From contig CAVUWX010000003.1 in the NCBI GenBank assembly GCA_963745205.1, forward strand, positions 237,299-301,298: 64,000 bases of DNA, given 5' to 3'. A program made the translations under genes and the position numbers. Shown here one piece after another: positions 25,683 to 34,440 of this stretch; the first letter of the stretch is position 1, and every line of letters starts with the position of its first letter. The notes under the pieces are model-generated. The model was not told the DNA's origin. It did not search any database and saw only the letters and a list, made by a program, of their open reading frames with translations. This DNA is from Hyphomicrobium_A sp963745205 (lineage in GTDB: Bacteria; Pseudomonadota; Alphaproteobacteria; Rhizobiales; Hyphomicrobiaceae).

Positions 25683-26152
25683 TGAGCGAGCTTTCCGCCA
25701 CAGAGGTGATCCAATTGCTCGGGCTCACACCCCATCCCGAGGGCGGCCACTTCCGCCAGACCTTCCGCGACAGCCGCATCGACGGTGGGCGCGCCTTCTC
25801 GACCGCCATCTATTTCCTGCTGGCGGCGGGCGAGGTCTCACACTGGCACCGCGTCGATGCCGCCGAGGTCTGGCATTGGCATGCCGGCGCGCCCATGGAG
25901 CTGGCAATCGCCGCATCGGATCACCGGGCCACCCACGTCCGCTTGGGGAACGAGCTCGCCACCGGCGAGCGCCCGCAGGCGGTCGTTCCGGCGGGATGTT
26001 GGCAAAGCGCTCGCAGCCTTGGAGCCTGGACGCTCGTCGGCTGCACCGTTGCGCCCGGCTTCGAATTTTCCGGCTTCGAGTTGGCGCCGGAGGGATTCGA
26101 GCCTCCCGGTTCGCTGCAACGCAAAGATGTTGCAGGAGGGGCGCAAAAGTGA
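25682..26152 (+). CDS. Cupin protein, DUF985 family
   Basis: 156 residues, translationally coupled to gloB through TGATG. GLTPHPEGGHFRQTFRD, AIYFLLAAGEVSHWHRVDAAEVWHWHAGAP and VPAGCWQSARSLGAWTLVGCTVAPGFEF are the DUF985 (cupin_5) signature, with His residues positioned to bind a metal or sugar. Structures in the family resemble sugar isomerases, but no activity is established. Operon with gloB suggests a detoxification or carbohydrate-related role. Confidence 0.9.
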   Translation: MSELSATEVIQLLGLTPHPEGGHFRQTFRDSRIDGGRAFSTAIYFLLAAGEVSHWHRVDAAEVWHWHAGAPMELAIAASDHRATHVRLGNELATGERPQAVVPAGCWQSARSLGAWTLVGCTVAPGFEFSGFELAPEGFEPPGSLQRKDVAGGAQK

Positions 26153-26319
26153 CTTTTCCACCACTAACGACCAGGTGCCTGTTTTCCTAGTCTATTGAAA
26201 AATAACGAACTTAAAGCATTCTCTGCCATTGCGCCCACCCCGCGCTTGCCGCCCCAACCCGACTCATAAACAGTGCTCGCACGTTCGATTCGGACCACGG
26301 CCAGCGGGGGTTGCCGGTT

Positions 26320-28080
26320 ATGCAGAGGGAGTCACTTGGGCCCATTCTGACAACGGTTTTTGTCGACTACGACAACGTTTATCTGTCCTTGAAGCGAAAG
26401 AACGAAGAGGCGGCCAAGCGCTTCTCCAAAGACGCGTCCCGCTGGATCCGCGAGATCGAGACTGGCCGTCTGATGACCCCCACCAACGGCCCCGCTGAGA
26501 CGCGCCCGCGCCGTATCGTTATCAACCGCTGCTACGGCAATCCGGTCCCCCGCCGCAACCAGGGCGACAACTCCACCGACATGAGCTCGTTTCCGTTCGT
26601 GCGCCACCACTTCCTGCGCGCCGGGTTCGAGGTGATAGACTGCCCACCGCTCACCGCGCAGCTCAAGAACTCGGCCGACATCCGCATGGTGATGGATGTG
26701 CGCGACATCCTCACCCACGACACCTATTTCGACGAGTTCGTCATCCTCTCCGGCGATGCCGACTTCACGCCCGTGCTGCACCGGTTGCGCTCACACGCGC
26801 GCCGCACCGTCATCTATTCGAACGATAACACCGCCGCGCCCTATACGGCGATCTGCGACGCGGAAATCCGCGAATCCGACTTCCTCGCGCTGCTGCTCGA
26901 GGGCCAGATTCCGGCGCGTGGCGAACCTCGGCAGGTCGAGCAGCGACCTGAGGTGGCCGCGCTGCCCAGCAGCGCCAGCCTCGAGACCTTCCGTAAAGAG
27001 ATTCTCGCCGAGGTCGTTTCGGTCGTGCGCGCTACCAACCACCCGGTGCCACTCGAGGCGCTCGCCGACCGCGCAGTGCGCAACCTCGGTTACGACAAGA
27101 CCGTCGGCTCTGCCTGGGGCGGCGTAGGAGGCTTTCGCGACCTTCTCGCCAAGGGTTTGCCCGAGGACATCCGCCTCAACGACCAGCCGCCCTACTACGT
27201 CTACGACGCCACGCGCGCTGCCCAGCGCGAGGGCCGCAGGATCGAGACGCGCACCCCGGAACCTTTACGTTCAGAAGCCGCCGCAGCCCCGATGCAGCGT
27301 TCGCTTCCCCCGCTGTTCGGTGCCGCGCAACCCGCTCAGCGTCCCGTTGCTTCGCCATCCGGGCCCCCCGCCCAGGCGCAGCGCGGTACGCTGGCCCCGG
27401 CCCAGTCCGAAGCCCTCTCGGGCCAGCCGGGGCTTCCTCGCTCTCAGGCCCAGCCGCAAGCACCGCAGCGGCCGGCCGATGGCGCCACCGCGATCCAGCA
27501 ATCGATCGCGCGCATACACGAGGCAAGCCAAGCTCCGACTCTGTCGCCGCCTGACTACCGGACACTGTTCGACGTCATGGCGCAGGAGATCACTGCCAAC
27601 GGGCTCACCGGCTCGCAAACGCTCCTCAACATCGTCAAGCGTGCGCACGACATAGGGATCGACATCCGTCGCGACGACGCCCGCTTCGTTCTCGACGTGG
27701 TGAGCGAGGCCGACCCGTGGTTCGACCAGGGCATCTCGGCGAGCCTGTTCGCCAGCCGCTTCCGCAATTTCGTGGTCGCGCGCTGCCGCAGCCAGGGCTT
27801 GAGCCTTTCGGCGGATGAGCTCGACCTCATCGAAGCTTGGTTCGCCGGCACCGCCGTCGCCCAGCAGCGCGCTGCCACACCGCAGGCGCCTTCATACGGC
27901 TCGGCGCCACAGGCGCCAGCCTACGCTGCGGAGCCGCAGGCCGCGCAGCCAGCACAAAGCAACGAGCTGCGCGCCGATCGCTGGTGGAGCTTGGAGGAGG
28001 GGCGGCAGGCCGCAGCCGACCAGGGCAACTCGCCGAACGACGAGTTCCCGCGCATCATCCGCACGCGGCTGCGCGGCTAG
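26320..28080 (+). CDS. NYN-domain nuclease-like protein with LOTUS/OST-HTH domain
   Basis: 586 residues from ATG at 26320 (GGGGG upstream). Residues 10-200 are a LabA-like NYN/PIN domain with acidic residues in FVDYDNVYLSL, ADIRMVMDVRD and ILSGDADFTPVLHRL. Residues about 222-305 (FRKEILAEVVSVVRATNHPV to NDQPPYYVYDAT) match an OST-HTH/LOTUS winged-helix domain. A Pro/Gln/Ala-rich linker follows, then a second helical domain at about 390-515 (YRTLFDVMAQEITANGLTG to ADELDLIEAWF). NYN-LOTUS proteins are linked to RNA handling, as in eukaryotic MARF1. Function here is inferred. Confidence 0.85.
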   Translation: MQRESLGPILTTVFVDYDNVYLSLKRKNEEAAKRFSKDASRWIREIETGRLMTPTNGPAETRPRRIVINRCYGNPVPRRNQGDNSTDMSSFPFVRHHFLRAGFEVIDCPPLTAQLKNSADIRMVMDVRDILTHDTYFDEFVILSGDADFTPVLHRLRSHARRTVIYSNDNTAAPYTAICDAEIRESDFLALLLEGQIPARGEPRQVEQRPEVAALPSSASLETFRKEILAEVVSVVRATNHPVPLEALADRAVRNLGYDKTVGSAWGGVGGFRDLLAKGLPEDIRLNDQPPYYVYDATRAAQREGRRIETRTPEPLRSEAAAAPMQRSLPPLFGAAQPAQRPVASPSGPPAQAQRGTLAPAQSEALSGQPGLPRSQAQPQAPQRPADGATAIQQSIARIHEASQAPTLSPPDYRTLFDVMAQEITANGLTGSQTLLNIVKRAHDIGIDIRRDDARFVLDVVSEADPWFDQGISASLFASRFRNFVVARCRSQGLSLSADELDLIEAWFAGTAVAQQRAATPQAPSYGSAPQAPAYAAEPQAAQPAQSNELRADRWWSLEEGRQAAADQGNSPNDEFPRIIRTRLRG

Positions 28081-28131
28081 ACGCGGCGCAGCGTTCGCTG
28101 ATCTCTCTGGATTCGTGAGCCGCTTGCGGTA

Positions 28132-28860
28132 TCAGGTGGCCATGTAGTGGCCGCCGTTGACGTCCAGGCAGGCCCCCGTCACGAAGCCTGCCTCGTCCGC
28201 CGCCAGGAACACCACAGCGCGGGCAATCTCCTCCGGCTCACCGAGACGGCCGACCGGGATCTGCGGAATGATCTTGGTGTCGAGCACTTCCTTCGGCACG
28301 GCAGCGACCATCTCGGTGGCGATGTAGCCGGGCGCCAAGGTGTTGACCGTTATGCCCTTGGCCGCACCCTCGAAGGCGAGCGCCTTGGTGAAACCGTGCA
28401 CGCCGGCCTTGGCCGCGGAATAGTTGGTCTGCCCCATCTGCCCCTTGCGGCCGTTGATCGACGAGACGTTGATGATGCGGCCGAAGTTGCGGTTACGCAT
28501 GCTCTCGATCACCTGCCGGCACATATTAAAGAGCGAGTCGAGATCGGTGCGGACCACCGCGTCCCACTGCTCCTTGGTCATGCGGTGGAGCATGGCGTCG
28601 CGTGTAATGCCCGCGTTGTTGACGAGCACGTCGACCGGCCCCAGCTCCTTGACGACCTGCGCGACGCCCTTCTCGCAGGCGGTATAATCGCCGACGTCCC
28701 ACTTGAACACGGGAATGCCAGTCTCGATCTGGAACTGTTGCGCCGCGGCGTCGTTGCCGGCGTAGTTCGCCGCCACCCGATAGCCCCGCGCTTTGAGAGC
28801 CGTCGAGATGGCGTGGCCGATGCCACGCGTCCCCCCCGTGACGAGCGCGACACGAGCCAT
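28132..28860 (-). CDS. phaB: Acetoacetyl-CoA reductase
   Basis: 242 residues. A short-chain dehydrogenase: VTGGTRGIG at 8-15, NNAGITRDAMLHRM, NVSSINGRKGQMGQTNYSAAKAG with catalytic Ser133/134, Tyr147 and Lys151. The RKGQMGQTNYSAAKAG stretch is typical of PhaB, which uses NADPH to make (R)-3-hydroxybutyryl-CoA for polyhydroxybutyrate. It lies 102 bases downstream of phaA on the same strand. Confidence 0.95.
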   Translation of the reverse strand: MARVALVTGGTRGIGHAISTALKARGYRVAANYAGNDAAAQQFQIETGIPVFKWDVGDYTACEKGVAQVVKELGPVDVLVNNAGITRDAMLHRMTKEQWDAVVRTDLDSLFNMCRQVIESMRNRNFGRIINVSSINGRKGQMGQTNYSAAKAGVHGFTKALAFEGAAKGITVNTLAPGYIATEMVAAVPKEVLDTKIIPQIPVGRLGEPEEIARAVVFLAADEAGFVTGACLDVNGGHYMAT

Positions 28861-28962
28861 AACGTTCCTCCCTCAGACTTTTCTATTGTTGGTGTTGGAT
28901 TGATTTGTGCAACCGGTTTTGCTGGCGGACAAAGCCGCCGGCAGTCCTATCGTTTGATGCTC

Positions 28963-30150
28963 TTAGCCGCGCTCGACGCACATGGCGATGCCCATGCCGC
29001 CCCCGATGCATAGGGTTGCGAGGCCACGCTTAGCGTTGCGCCGTTTCAGCTCGTACAAAAGCGTCGTCAGCACGCGCGCGCCGGAGGCGCCGATCGGGTG
29101 GCCGACGGCGATGGCGCCGCCGTTGACGTTCACTTTGTCGGTGTCCCAGCCCAGCCCCTTGTTGACCGCGCACGCCTGCGCGGCAAAGGCCTCGTTCGCC
29201 TCGACGAGATCGAGATCCTTGATCGTCCAGCCGGCCTTCTCCAGGGCCTTCTTCGATGCCGGGATGGGCCCCGTACCCATGATCGAGGGATCGACGCCCG
29301 CATGCGCCCACGACACGATGCGCGCGAGCGGCTCGATACCGCGCTTCTTCGCTTCCGCCAGTGTCATCAGTACGACGGCGGCGGCGCCGTCGTTGATGCC
29401 GGACGCGTTGGCCGCCGTGACGGTGCCGTCCTTCTGGAAGGCGGGGCGCAGCTTGGCAACGGACTCCAACGTCGCGCCCTCGCGAATGTACTCGTCCTGG
29501 TCGACGACGACGTCGCCCTTCTTCCCCTTGATGGTGACGGGCGCGATCTCGTCCTTGAACCTGCCGGCCTTCTTGGCGGCCTCCGCCTTGTTCTGCGAGG
29601 CGACCGCAAACTTGTCCTGCTCCTCGCGCGTGATCTGCCACTGACGGGCCACGTTCTCCGCCGTGGTGCCCATGTGATAGCCGTTAAAGGCATCCCACAG
29701 GCCGTCCTTGATCATGGTGTCGACGAGCTCTAGCGCTCCCATCTTCGTGCCGCTGCGCAGATAGGCGGCGTGCTGGGACTGACTCATGCTTTCCTGGCCC
29801 CCGGCGATCACGACGGAGGAGGAGCCGGTGAGGATCTGCTGCATGCCGAGTGCGACGGCGCGCAGCCCCGAACCGCAAACCTGGTTAACGCCCCACGCCG
29901 GCGCATCGACCGGGATGCCGGCCGCGATGGACGCCTGTCGCGCCGGGTTCTGGCCTTGACCGGCGGTCAGCACCTGGCCGAGCACGACTTCGTTGATGTC
30001 TCCAGGTTGCACTCCAGCGCGGTCCAGCGCCGCCTTGATCGCAACCTTGCCGAGCTCGTGTGCGGGCAAGCTTGCCAATGATCCGTTGAACGAGCCGACC
30101 GGCGTCCGCGCCGCGCTGGCAATGACGATGGTCGTATTGTCTTGGCTCAT
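28963..30150 (-). CDS. phaA: Acetyl-CoA acetyltransferase (beta-ketothiolase)
   Basis: 395 residues. It condenses two acetyl-CoA to acetoacetyl-CoA. All thiolase catalytic motifs are present: Cys92 in QVCGSGLRAV, NEAFAAQACAV, GHPIGASGARVL and the second Cys in LCIGGGMGIAMC. It precedes phaB, and phaR is divergent. The intergenic space to phaR is 228 bases. Confidence 0.97.
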   Translation of the reverse strand: MSQDNTTIVIASAARTPVGSFNGSLASLPAHELGKVAIKAALDRAGVQPGDINEVVLGQVLTAGQGQNPARQASIAAGIPVDAPAWGVNQVCGSGLRAVALGMQQILTGSSSVVIAGGQESMSQSQHAAYLRSGTKMGALELVDTMIKDGLWDAFNGYHMGTTAENVARQWQITREEQDKFAVASQNKAEAAKKAGRFKDEIAPVTIKGKKGDVVVDQDEYIREGATLESVAKLRPAFQKDGTVTAANASGINDGAAAVVLMTLAEAKKRGIEPLARIVSWAHAGVDPSIMGTGPIPASKKALEKAGWTIKDLDLVEANEAFAAQACAVNKGLGWDTDKVNVNGGAIAVGHPIGASGARVLTTLLYELKRRNAKRGLATLCIGGGMGIAMCVERG

Positions 30151-30378
30151 CGGCTAGGCGCCTCCTCAAGCGGTTAGTTGTTGTTAGGATTACCCCGCCG
30201 AACGGCGGACTGGCCGCTGTAAGTATCGGGCGACGGCCGATTTGCCGGCACGATAGCAGCAGGGCGTTCCCGCCTGCAATTGCGACATACGGTCGATAAG
30301 GTCAACACAATCGGCTGGCACCGTGCGACGGATGTGTTATTCTACTGCAGTGCAAAAACGACCGCAGCGGCTCGTACA

Positions 30379-31008
30379 ATGCTCAACAAAACCGACGCAC
30401 CCACCGAGAAGAAAGAAGCCGTTGTCATAAAGAAATATGCCAACCGGCGGCTCTATAATACCGAGACGAGCACCTACGTCACGCTTGAGGATCTCGCGTC
30501 GATGGTGCGCTCCGACCGCGACTTCGTGGTCTATGACGCCAAGACTGGCGACGACCTAACCCACTCCGTGCTGACTCAGATCATCGTCGAGCAAGAGAAC
30601 CGCCAGGGCGGCCAAACCCTGCTGCCCGTCCCGTTCCTGCGCCAGCTCATCCGCTTCTACGATGACAGCATCGGCCGCATGGTTCCTGGCTACCTGCAGT
30701 TCAGCCTTGAGAACCTGGCGAGCCAGCAGGAGAAGTTCCGAGCGCAATTCGCCAACGCCTTCTCCAACCCGGCCGCGGCGTTCGAGATCTACCAGGACAC
30801 GGCGCGCAAGAACATGCAGATGTTCGAGCAGGCGCTGTCCATGTGGAGCCCGTTCACGGGACTGCCGGGGGCCAAGCGCAACGAACAGCCCGAGAAGGGC
30901 GAGAAGAGCGAGCCTGCAAAGAAAGAGCCCGATGAGCTCGGCGAGCTGAAAGCCCAGCTCGCAAGCATGCAGCAAAAGATCGACAAGCTCTCGCAGGACC
31001 GCGAGTAG
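30379..31008 (+). CDS. phaR: Polyhydroxyalkanoate synthesis repressor PhaR
   Basis: 209 residues from ATG at 30379. The N-terminal DNA-binding domain IKKYANRRLYNTETSTYVTLEDL and the PHB-accumulation domain (LIRFYDDSIGRMVPGYLQFSLE) are diagnostic. The C-terminus is a Lys/Glu-rich stretch followed by a short coiled coil (ELKAQLASMQQKIDKLSQ). PhaR senses PHB and represses phasin and PHB genes. TGC/GCA-type sequences upstream (CTGCAATTGCG at 30274-30284 and CTGCAGTGCA at 30345-30354) could be autoregulatory sites; this is tentative. Confidence 0.95.
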   Translation: MLNKTDAPTEKKEAVVIKKYANRRLYNTETSTYVTLEDLASMVRSDRDFVVYDAKTGDDLTHSVLTQIIVEQENRQGGQTLLPVPFLRQLIRFYDDSIGRMVPGYLQFSLENLASQQEKFRAQFANAFSNPAAAFEIYQDTARKNMQMFEQALSMWSPFTGLPGAKRNEQPEKGEKSEPAKKEPDELGELKAQLASMQQKIDKLSQDRE

Positions 31009-31106
31009 CCCTGGCTTTTTCCAATCTGACGTCAAGCCGATGTGGAGCCGCGCGCCAGCGGGGCGATCGCGCATGAGATGTGCGCAATCGCTCCGTCTCC
31101 GCAATA

Positions 31107-31511
31107 CTAGTTGCTGGTGCCGAACGTGAGGTCGCGCTGCGCCACGCGGATGCCGATGGTAAAGCCGGCGACCACGTCGATGGCCGTTGCGACCACGATC
31201 AGGAAGAACACCGAGGAGGCGGCCTGCGGCGTCATCAGGAACTCGATGAGGCAGGCGATGAACACGATCATCGACAGGCCGTGGTCGACGAGTGAGGAGG
31301 TGTTCGTGTAGGTCGATTTCACGAGCTCGATAAACAGCAAGAATAGCGTCAGCAGGATAATGAGGTCGCCCCAGGTGAATTTCCACAAGCCTCCGCTGAG
31401 CATGTGAATCTCAAACAGGGTTTTCTCCAGCACCTCGACTCCGAACACCAGCACGAGGGCGTTGTACAGAATTAAGGCCAGCACGATGAGCGGAAGCGAC
31501 CTGAGCGACAT
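31107..31511 (-). CDS. Small four-helix membrane protein, unknown function
   Basis: 134 residues with four hydrophobic segments (about 5-27, 47-64, 76-95, 99-120) and short loops. LVKSTYTNTSSLVDHGLSMIVFIACLIEFLM is the most distinctive part and resembles the PsiE-like group of phosphate-starvation membrane proteins in layout. It is separated from rpmF by 117 bases on the same strand. I cannot assign a function; the PsiE resemblance is weak. Confidence 0.75.
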   Translation of the reverse strand: MSLRSLPLIVLALILYNALVLVFGVEVLEKTLFEIHMLSGGLWKFTWGDLIILLTLFLLFIELVKSTYTNTSSLVDHGLSMIVFIACLIEFLMTPQAASSVFFLIVVATAIDVVAGFTIGIRVAQRDLTFGTSN

Positions 31512-31564
31512 ACGAGTTTCCCTTTCCAGCCGGCCTCAATACCCAACCAAGGAACTTTTGCCAC

Positions 31565-31598
31565 GAGGCCCTTGCGGCTGCAACGCAGAAAGGGCCTC
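31565..31598 (-). terminator. Hairpin downstream of rpmF
   Basis: GAGGCCCTT (31565-31573) and AAGGGCCTC (31590-31598) form a 9-bp stem with a 16-base loop in the gap after the rpmF stop. On the minus strand it is followed by GTGGCAAAAG, not by a U-run, so it is a weak terminator candidate or a processing structure. Confidence 0.4.
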
Positions 31599-31628
31599 GC
31601 ATATGCCGCAAATAGCCGGCTGGGAGCC

Positions 31629-31814
31629 CTACGCGTCTGCCTTGGGGGCCAGGATCTGGCGGCCGCGATACTTGCCGGTCTTTAGGTCAATATGATGGGG
31701 GCGGCGGCGCTCACCAGACTCTTTGTCCTCCACGTAGGTCGGCGCCACCAGGGCGTCATGCGACCGCCGCTGGTTGCGCTTCATGGGGGAGGTCTTTCGC
31801 TTCGGGACTGCCAT
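31629..31814 (-). CDS. rpmF: 50S ribosomal protein L32
   Basis: 61 residues. MAVPKRKTSPMKRNQRRSHDAL is the typical L32 N-terminus, and the Lys/Arg-rich tail ends GRQILAPKADA. Zinc-binding cysteines are absent, as in many alphaproteobacterial L32. It is encoded between mtgA and the small membrane protein, the normal neighbourhood in rhizobia. Confidence 0.97.
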   Translation of the reverse strand: MAVPKRKTSPMKRNQRRSHDALVAPTYVEDKESGERRRPHHIDLKTGKYRGRQILAPKADA

Positions 31815-32005
31815 TTTCTACTCCTTGCGATGGCGAGGCACATCGCTGCGATAACGGGCATTTTTGCTGCCGCGAGCCGGGTGCCGGCGCCTATGACCTG
31901 GAACCCTATAAACCAAGGCCCCGTTTCCCATTGCGGATCCGGGGCAAGCTGCGGCCGCCTTATATCCACATTCCCAAGGGAGTGCCAGGGGGGTAAGTGC
32001 GGCCC

Positions 32006-33181
32006 TTATTCACCTGTCATGACGCATCCGATGGCCTCGGGCTCGCGGCCGGTTCGCCGCTGAATTACCGAGGCCTGATGAGCCGTCCGCGGCCCAGGGG
32101 CGCCGGCATCCCGGATGATCGGATTGGGCAGGGCCACGGCAAGCTGGGCAGCTTGGCGAGCGCTGAGCTGGCTCGCCGAGCGGTTGAAATGCACCTGCGA
32201 GGCGGCCTCGGCCCCGAATACCCCAGGGCCCCATTCGGCGATGTTGAGATAGACCTCAAGAATGCGACGCTTCGGCCAGAACAACTCGATGGCATAGGTC
32301 AGCGGCACCTCGATCACCTTGCGCGCGTAGCTTTTAGCCGGCCACAGGAAAAGGTTCTTGGCGACCTGCATGGTGATGGTGCTCGCCCCGCGCGGCGGTC
32401 CGTGCGGCGTGCGCTTCAAGGCTTCCGCGATCTCCACGAAGTCGATGCCCCAGTGCTCGCAGAAGCGGCCATCCTCCGATACCACGACGGCCTGGATAAG
32501 ATTGGGAGAGATGCTTTCGAGCGGCACCCAGTCCTGGCGAATGGTGGTGCCGCTGAGCCATTGCGCCGCCATGAGCGCGGAGAATGGCGGATTGACGAAG
32601 CGATATAGGGCGATGAGCGCGAGGACGACGCAGAACCATGCGCAGAAGACGATCGCTGCGACCTTGCCCGCGCGCACGATGAGATCCCCGACCTCTGGTC
32701 GCTGCGGATGCGCGCTTGCCGGCGCATAAGGGGGCACCACGATTGCGGGCGCCGGAACGGGAGCCGGCGCGACATGCGCGGATGCGCCGACGAATGTGGC
32801 GGTAGGCGCATGCTCCGGCTCCGGCGACATCAACGCCGCCGCGATCTCCGCGGCGACGGTGTCCATCCCACTCGGCTCGACCGGCTGCGGATGGATCTGC
32901 TCTGGGGACGACTCGAAATGCGGTTCATGCAACGGTTCGTCCGGTAGTGCGACCAACGACTCGACCGGCCCTTCAACTAGGGGCTCTCGTTCAATGGTCG
33001 TCGGCGTGTCTTCCGCGTCGAAGCCCAGCTCGAACCAGTTGGTGTTCTGCCTCGTCACGCGCGGCGCCGTCGGTTCGTGCGCACCCTCCGACTTAGCATC
33101 CGTGGGCGCCGGCTCCGGACGCCGCGTCGGCTGCGTCGTTGTGTCGTCGGCAGCGTCGAAGGGAGGATCGGACCTGGCCAT
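32006..33181 (-). CDS. mtgA: Monofunctional peptidoglycan glycosyltransferase with long disordered N-terminus
   Basis: 391 residues from ATG at 33179-33181 (GAGGAA upstream). A GT51 domain follows one membrane helix at 173-196. Catalytic Glu236 lies in SEDGRFCEHWGID; RGASTITMQVAKNLFLWPAKSY and RILEVYLNIAEWGPGVFGAE are the other GT51 motifs. It polymerises lipid II glycan strands. MtgA is usually about 230 residues; here about 165 acidic, Pro-rich residues precede the helix and would lie in the cytoplasm. Confidence 0.93.
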   Translation of the reverse strand: MARSDPPFDAADDTTTQPTRRPEPAPTDAKSEGAHEPTAPRVTRQNTNWFELGFDAEDTPTTIEREPLVEGPVESLVALPDEPLHEPHFESSPEQIHPQPVEPSGMDTVAAEIAAALMSPEPEHAPTATFVGASAHVAPAPVPAPAIVVPPYAPASAHPQRPEVGDLIVRAGKVAAIVFCAWFCVVLALIALYRFVNPPFSALMAAQWLSGTTIRQDWVPLESISPNLIQAVVVSEDGRFCEHWGIDFVEIAEALKRTPHGPPRGASTITMQVAKNLFLWPAKSYARKVIEVPLTYAIELFWPKRRILEVYLNIAEWGPGVFGAEAASQVHFNRSASQLSARQAAQLAVALPNPIIRDAGAPGPRTAHQASVIQRRTGREPEAIGCVMTGE

Positions 33182-33546
33182 GCTTTCCTCGCCTGCCCCG
33201 GGTGCTATATCCCCAGCGCCAGGTCGCCAGAATAGCACCCGGCCTGAATTGGGTTGCCGGGGCTACAGGTAATTGGTCAACGCGGATTGTGCAAAGGCTT
33301 GGTCACGCGGCCAGCCTCACCAAGGAACGTCTCGATGCACTGCTTGGCGCGCACGGGCCGGGCGAAGGAACGTGCATCGAGGCGGCTATGAGCCACGCCC
33401 TATCACCGGCGGCAACGCTTCCGGCCGTACTTCACCGCTCGGCGCGAAGGACTAGGCCCTTATCGAGGTCGCGCGCTTTGCCGATGGCCCCTCTGAAGCC
33501 CCCCGACCCCAAATGCGGCGGCTCGCATGGCAAGAAGCCTCGCACG
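33182..33546. other. Gene-free stretch between mtgA and the Omp25-like gene
   Basis: 365 bases without a convincing coding frame; frames open here are continuations of shadows. It must hold the mtgA promoter (read leftward). A near repeat GGAACGT...GCATCGA (33331-33380) was seen but has no clear meaning. No terminator with a T-run was found for the neighbouring porin. Confidence 0.6.
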
Positions 33547-34278
33547 TTAGAACCGATAGTTCAGGCCCATGCGCACGGTCTGGAAGTCGGTCTCGGTGTG
33601 CGTGGCGAACTGACCTCCCGGCGCGGTGAAATCGTCGTCGCCGAGATTGACGTACAGGTATTCCGACTTGAGCGACCAGTTCGGCGCAAACGCCCACTCG
33701 ATGCCGCCCCCGAGCGCGTAGCCTGTCTTGATCTCGTCGTTGCTGAAAGAGACCGAGTTGGTGCCGTTGCTCGCGTCGATGTGCGTGTCAACATTGGCGA
33801 AGGCGAAACCGCCCGTCGCATAGAGCAGTGCCGGTCCTGCCGCATAGCCGACGCGGCCGCGGATGGTCGAGTACCAGTCGACGTTAGTGTTCGCCTGGGC
33901 GAAGTATCCGGTGCCCGGAACGGGCCCGCTAAAGCCGTCGCTGATATCGGAGCCCTGCAAATCTGCCTCGATGCCAAACACGAGCGATTGGAATTGCACG
34001 TTGTAGCCGATCTGACCGCCGCCGGACCAACCATTGGGCGCGAGCGAGCCGATAGCGGTGCCTATGCCCGGGCCGGACAGAGTGACGGCATCGTCGCCAC
34101 CCCACGCATAGCCGGCATTGACGCCGGCATAGAAGCCGCGCCACGACCACGGCATGTCGCGCACGGGCTCGTAATAGTCACGCTCGGGCGGAGGCGCACG
34201 ATACGGACCGAGGTCTGCGGCGTGCGCACACGCCGACGATAGGCCAGCGAGCACGCCGGCGAGCAACAGTCGATTCAT
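33547..34278 (-). CDS. Omp25-like outer-membrane beta-barrel protein
   Basis: 243 residues with a signal peptide cleaved near residue 20 (AHAADLG). The motifs WSWRGFYAGVNAGYAWGG, VFGIEADLQGSD and LGGGIEWAFAPNWSLKSEYLYVNLGD are the rhizobial Omp25/31 and opacity-type eight-strand barrel pattern. It ends in GLNYRF; the C-terminal Phe is the usual signal for BAM-dependent insertion. It is an outer-membrane protein of structural or surface role. A second, broken member of the family is encoded at 46758-47650. Confidence 0.92.
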   Translation of the reverse strand: MNRLLLAGVLAGLSSACAHAADLGPYRAPPPERDYYEPVRDMPWSWRGFYAGVNAGYAWGGDDAVTLSGPGIGTAIGSLAPNGWSGGGQIGYNVQFQSLVFGIEADLQGSDISDGFSGPVPGTGYFAQANTNVDWYSTIRGRVGYAAGPALLYATGGFAFANVDTHIDASNGTNSVSFSNDEIKTGYALGGGIEWAFAPNWSLKSEYLYVNLGDDDFTAPGGQFATHTETDFQTVRMGLNYRF

Positions 34279-34440
34279 GGCGAAAAATCCCCGTGTGTTC
34301 GATCTCTGGCTCGGAAACGCAGCTCTCTCTCCGAGAGTTCCGCATCAGGCCTCTGTGAGACCCGCATGGCCGTCACGCTAGGCAGGCGCCATGGCCTGAG
34401 CTTGACCGGGACGAGGCCGAATCAGGGTGAAAAAGCGCGC

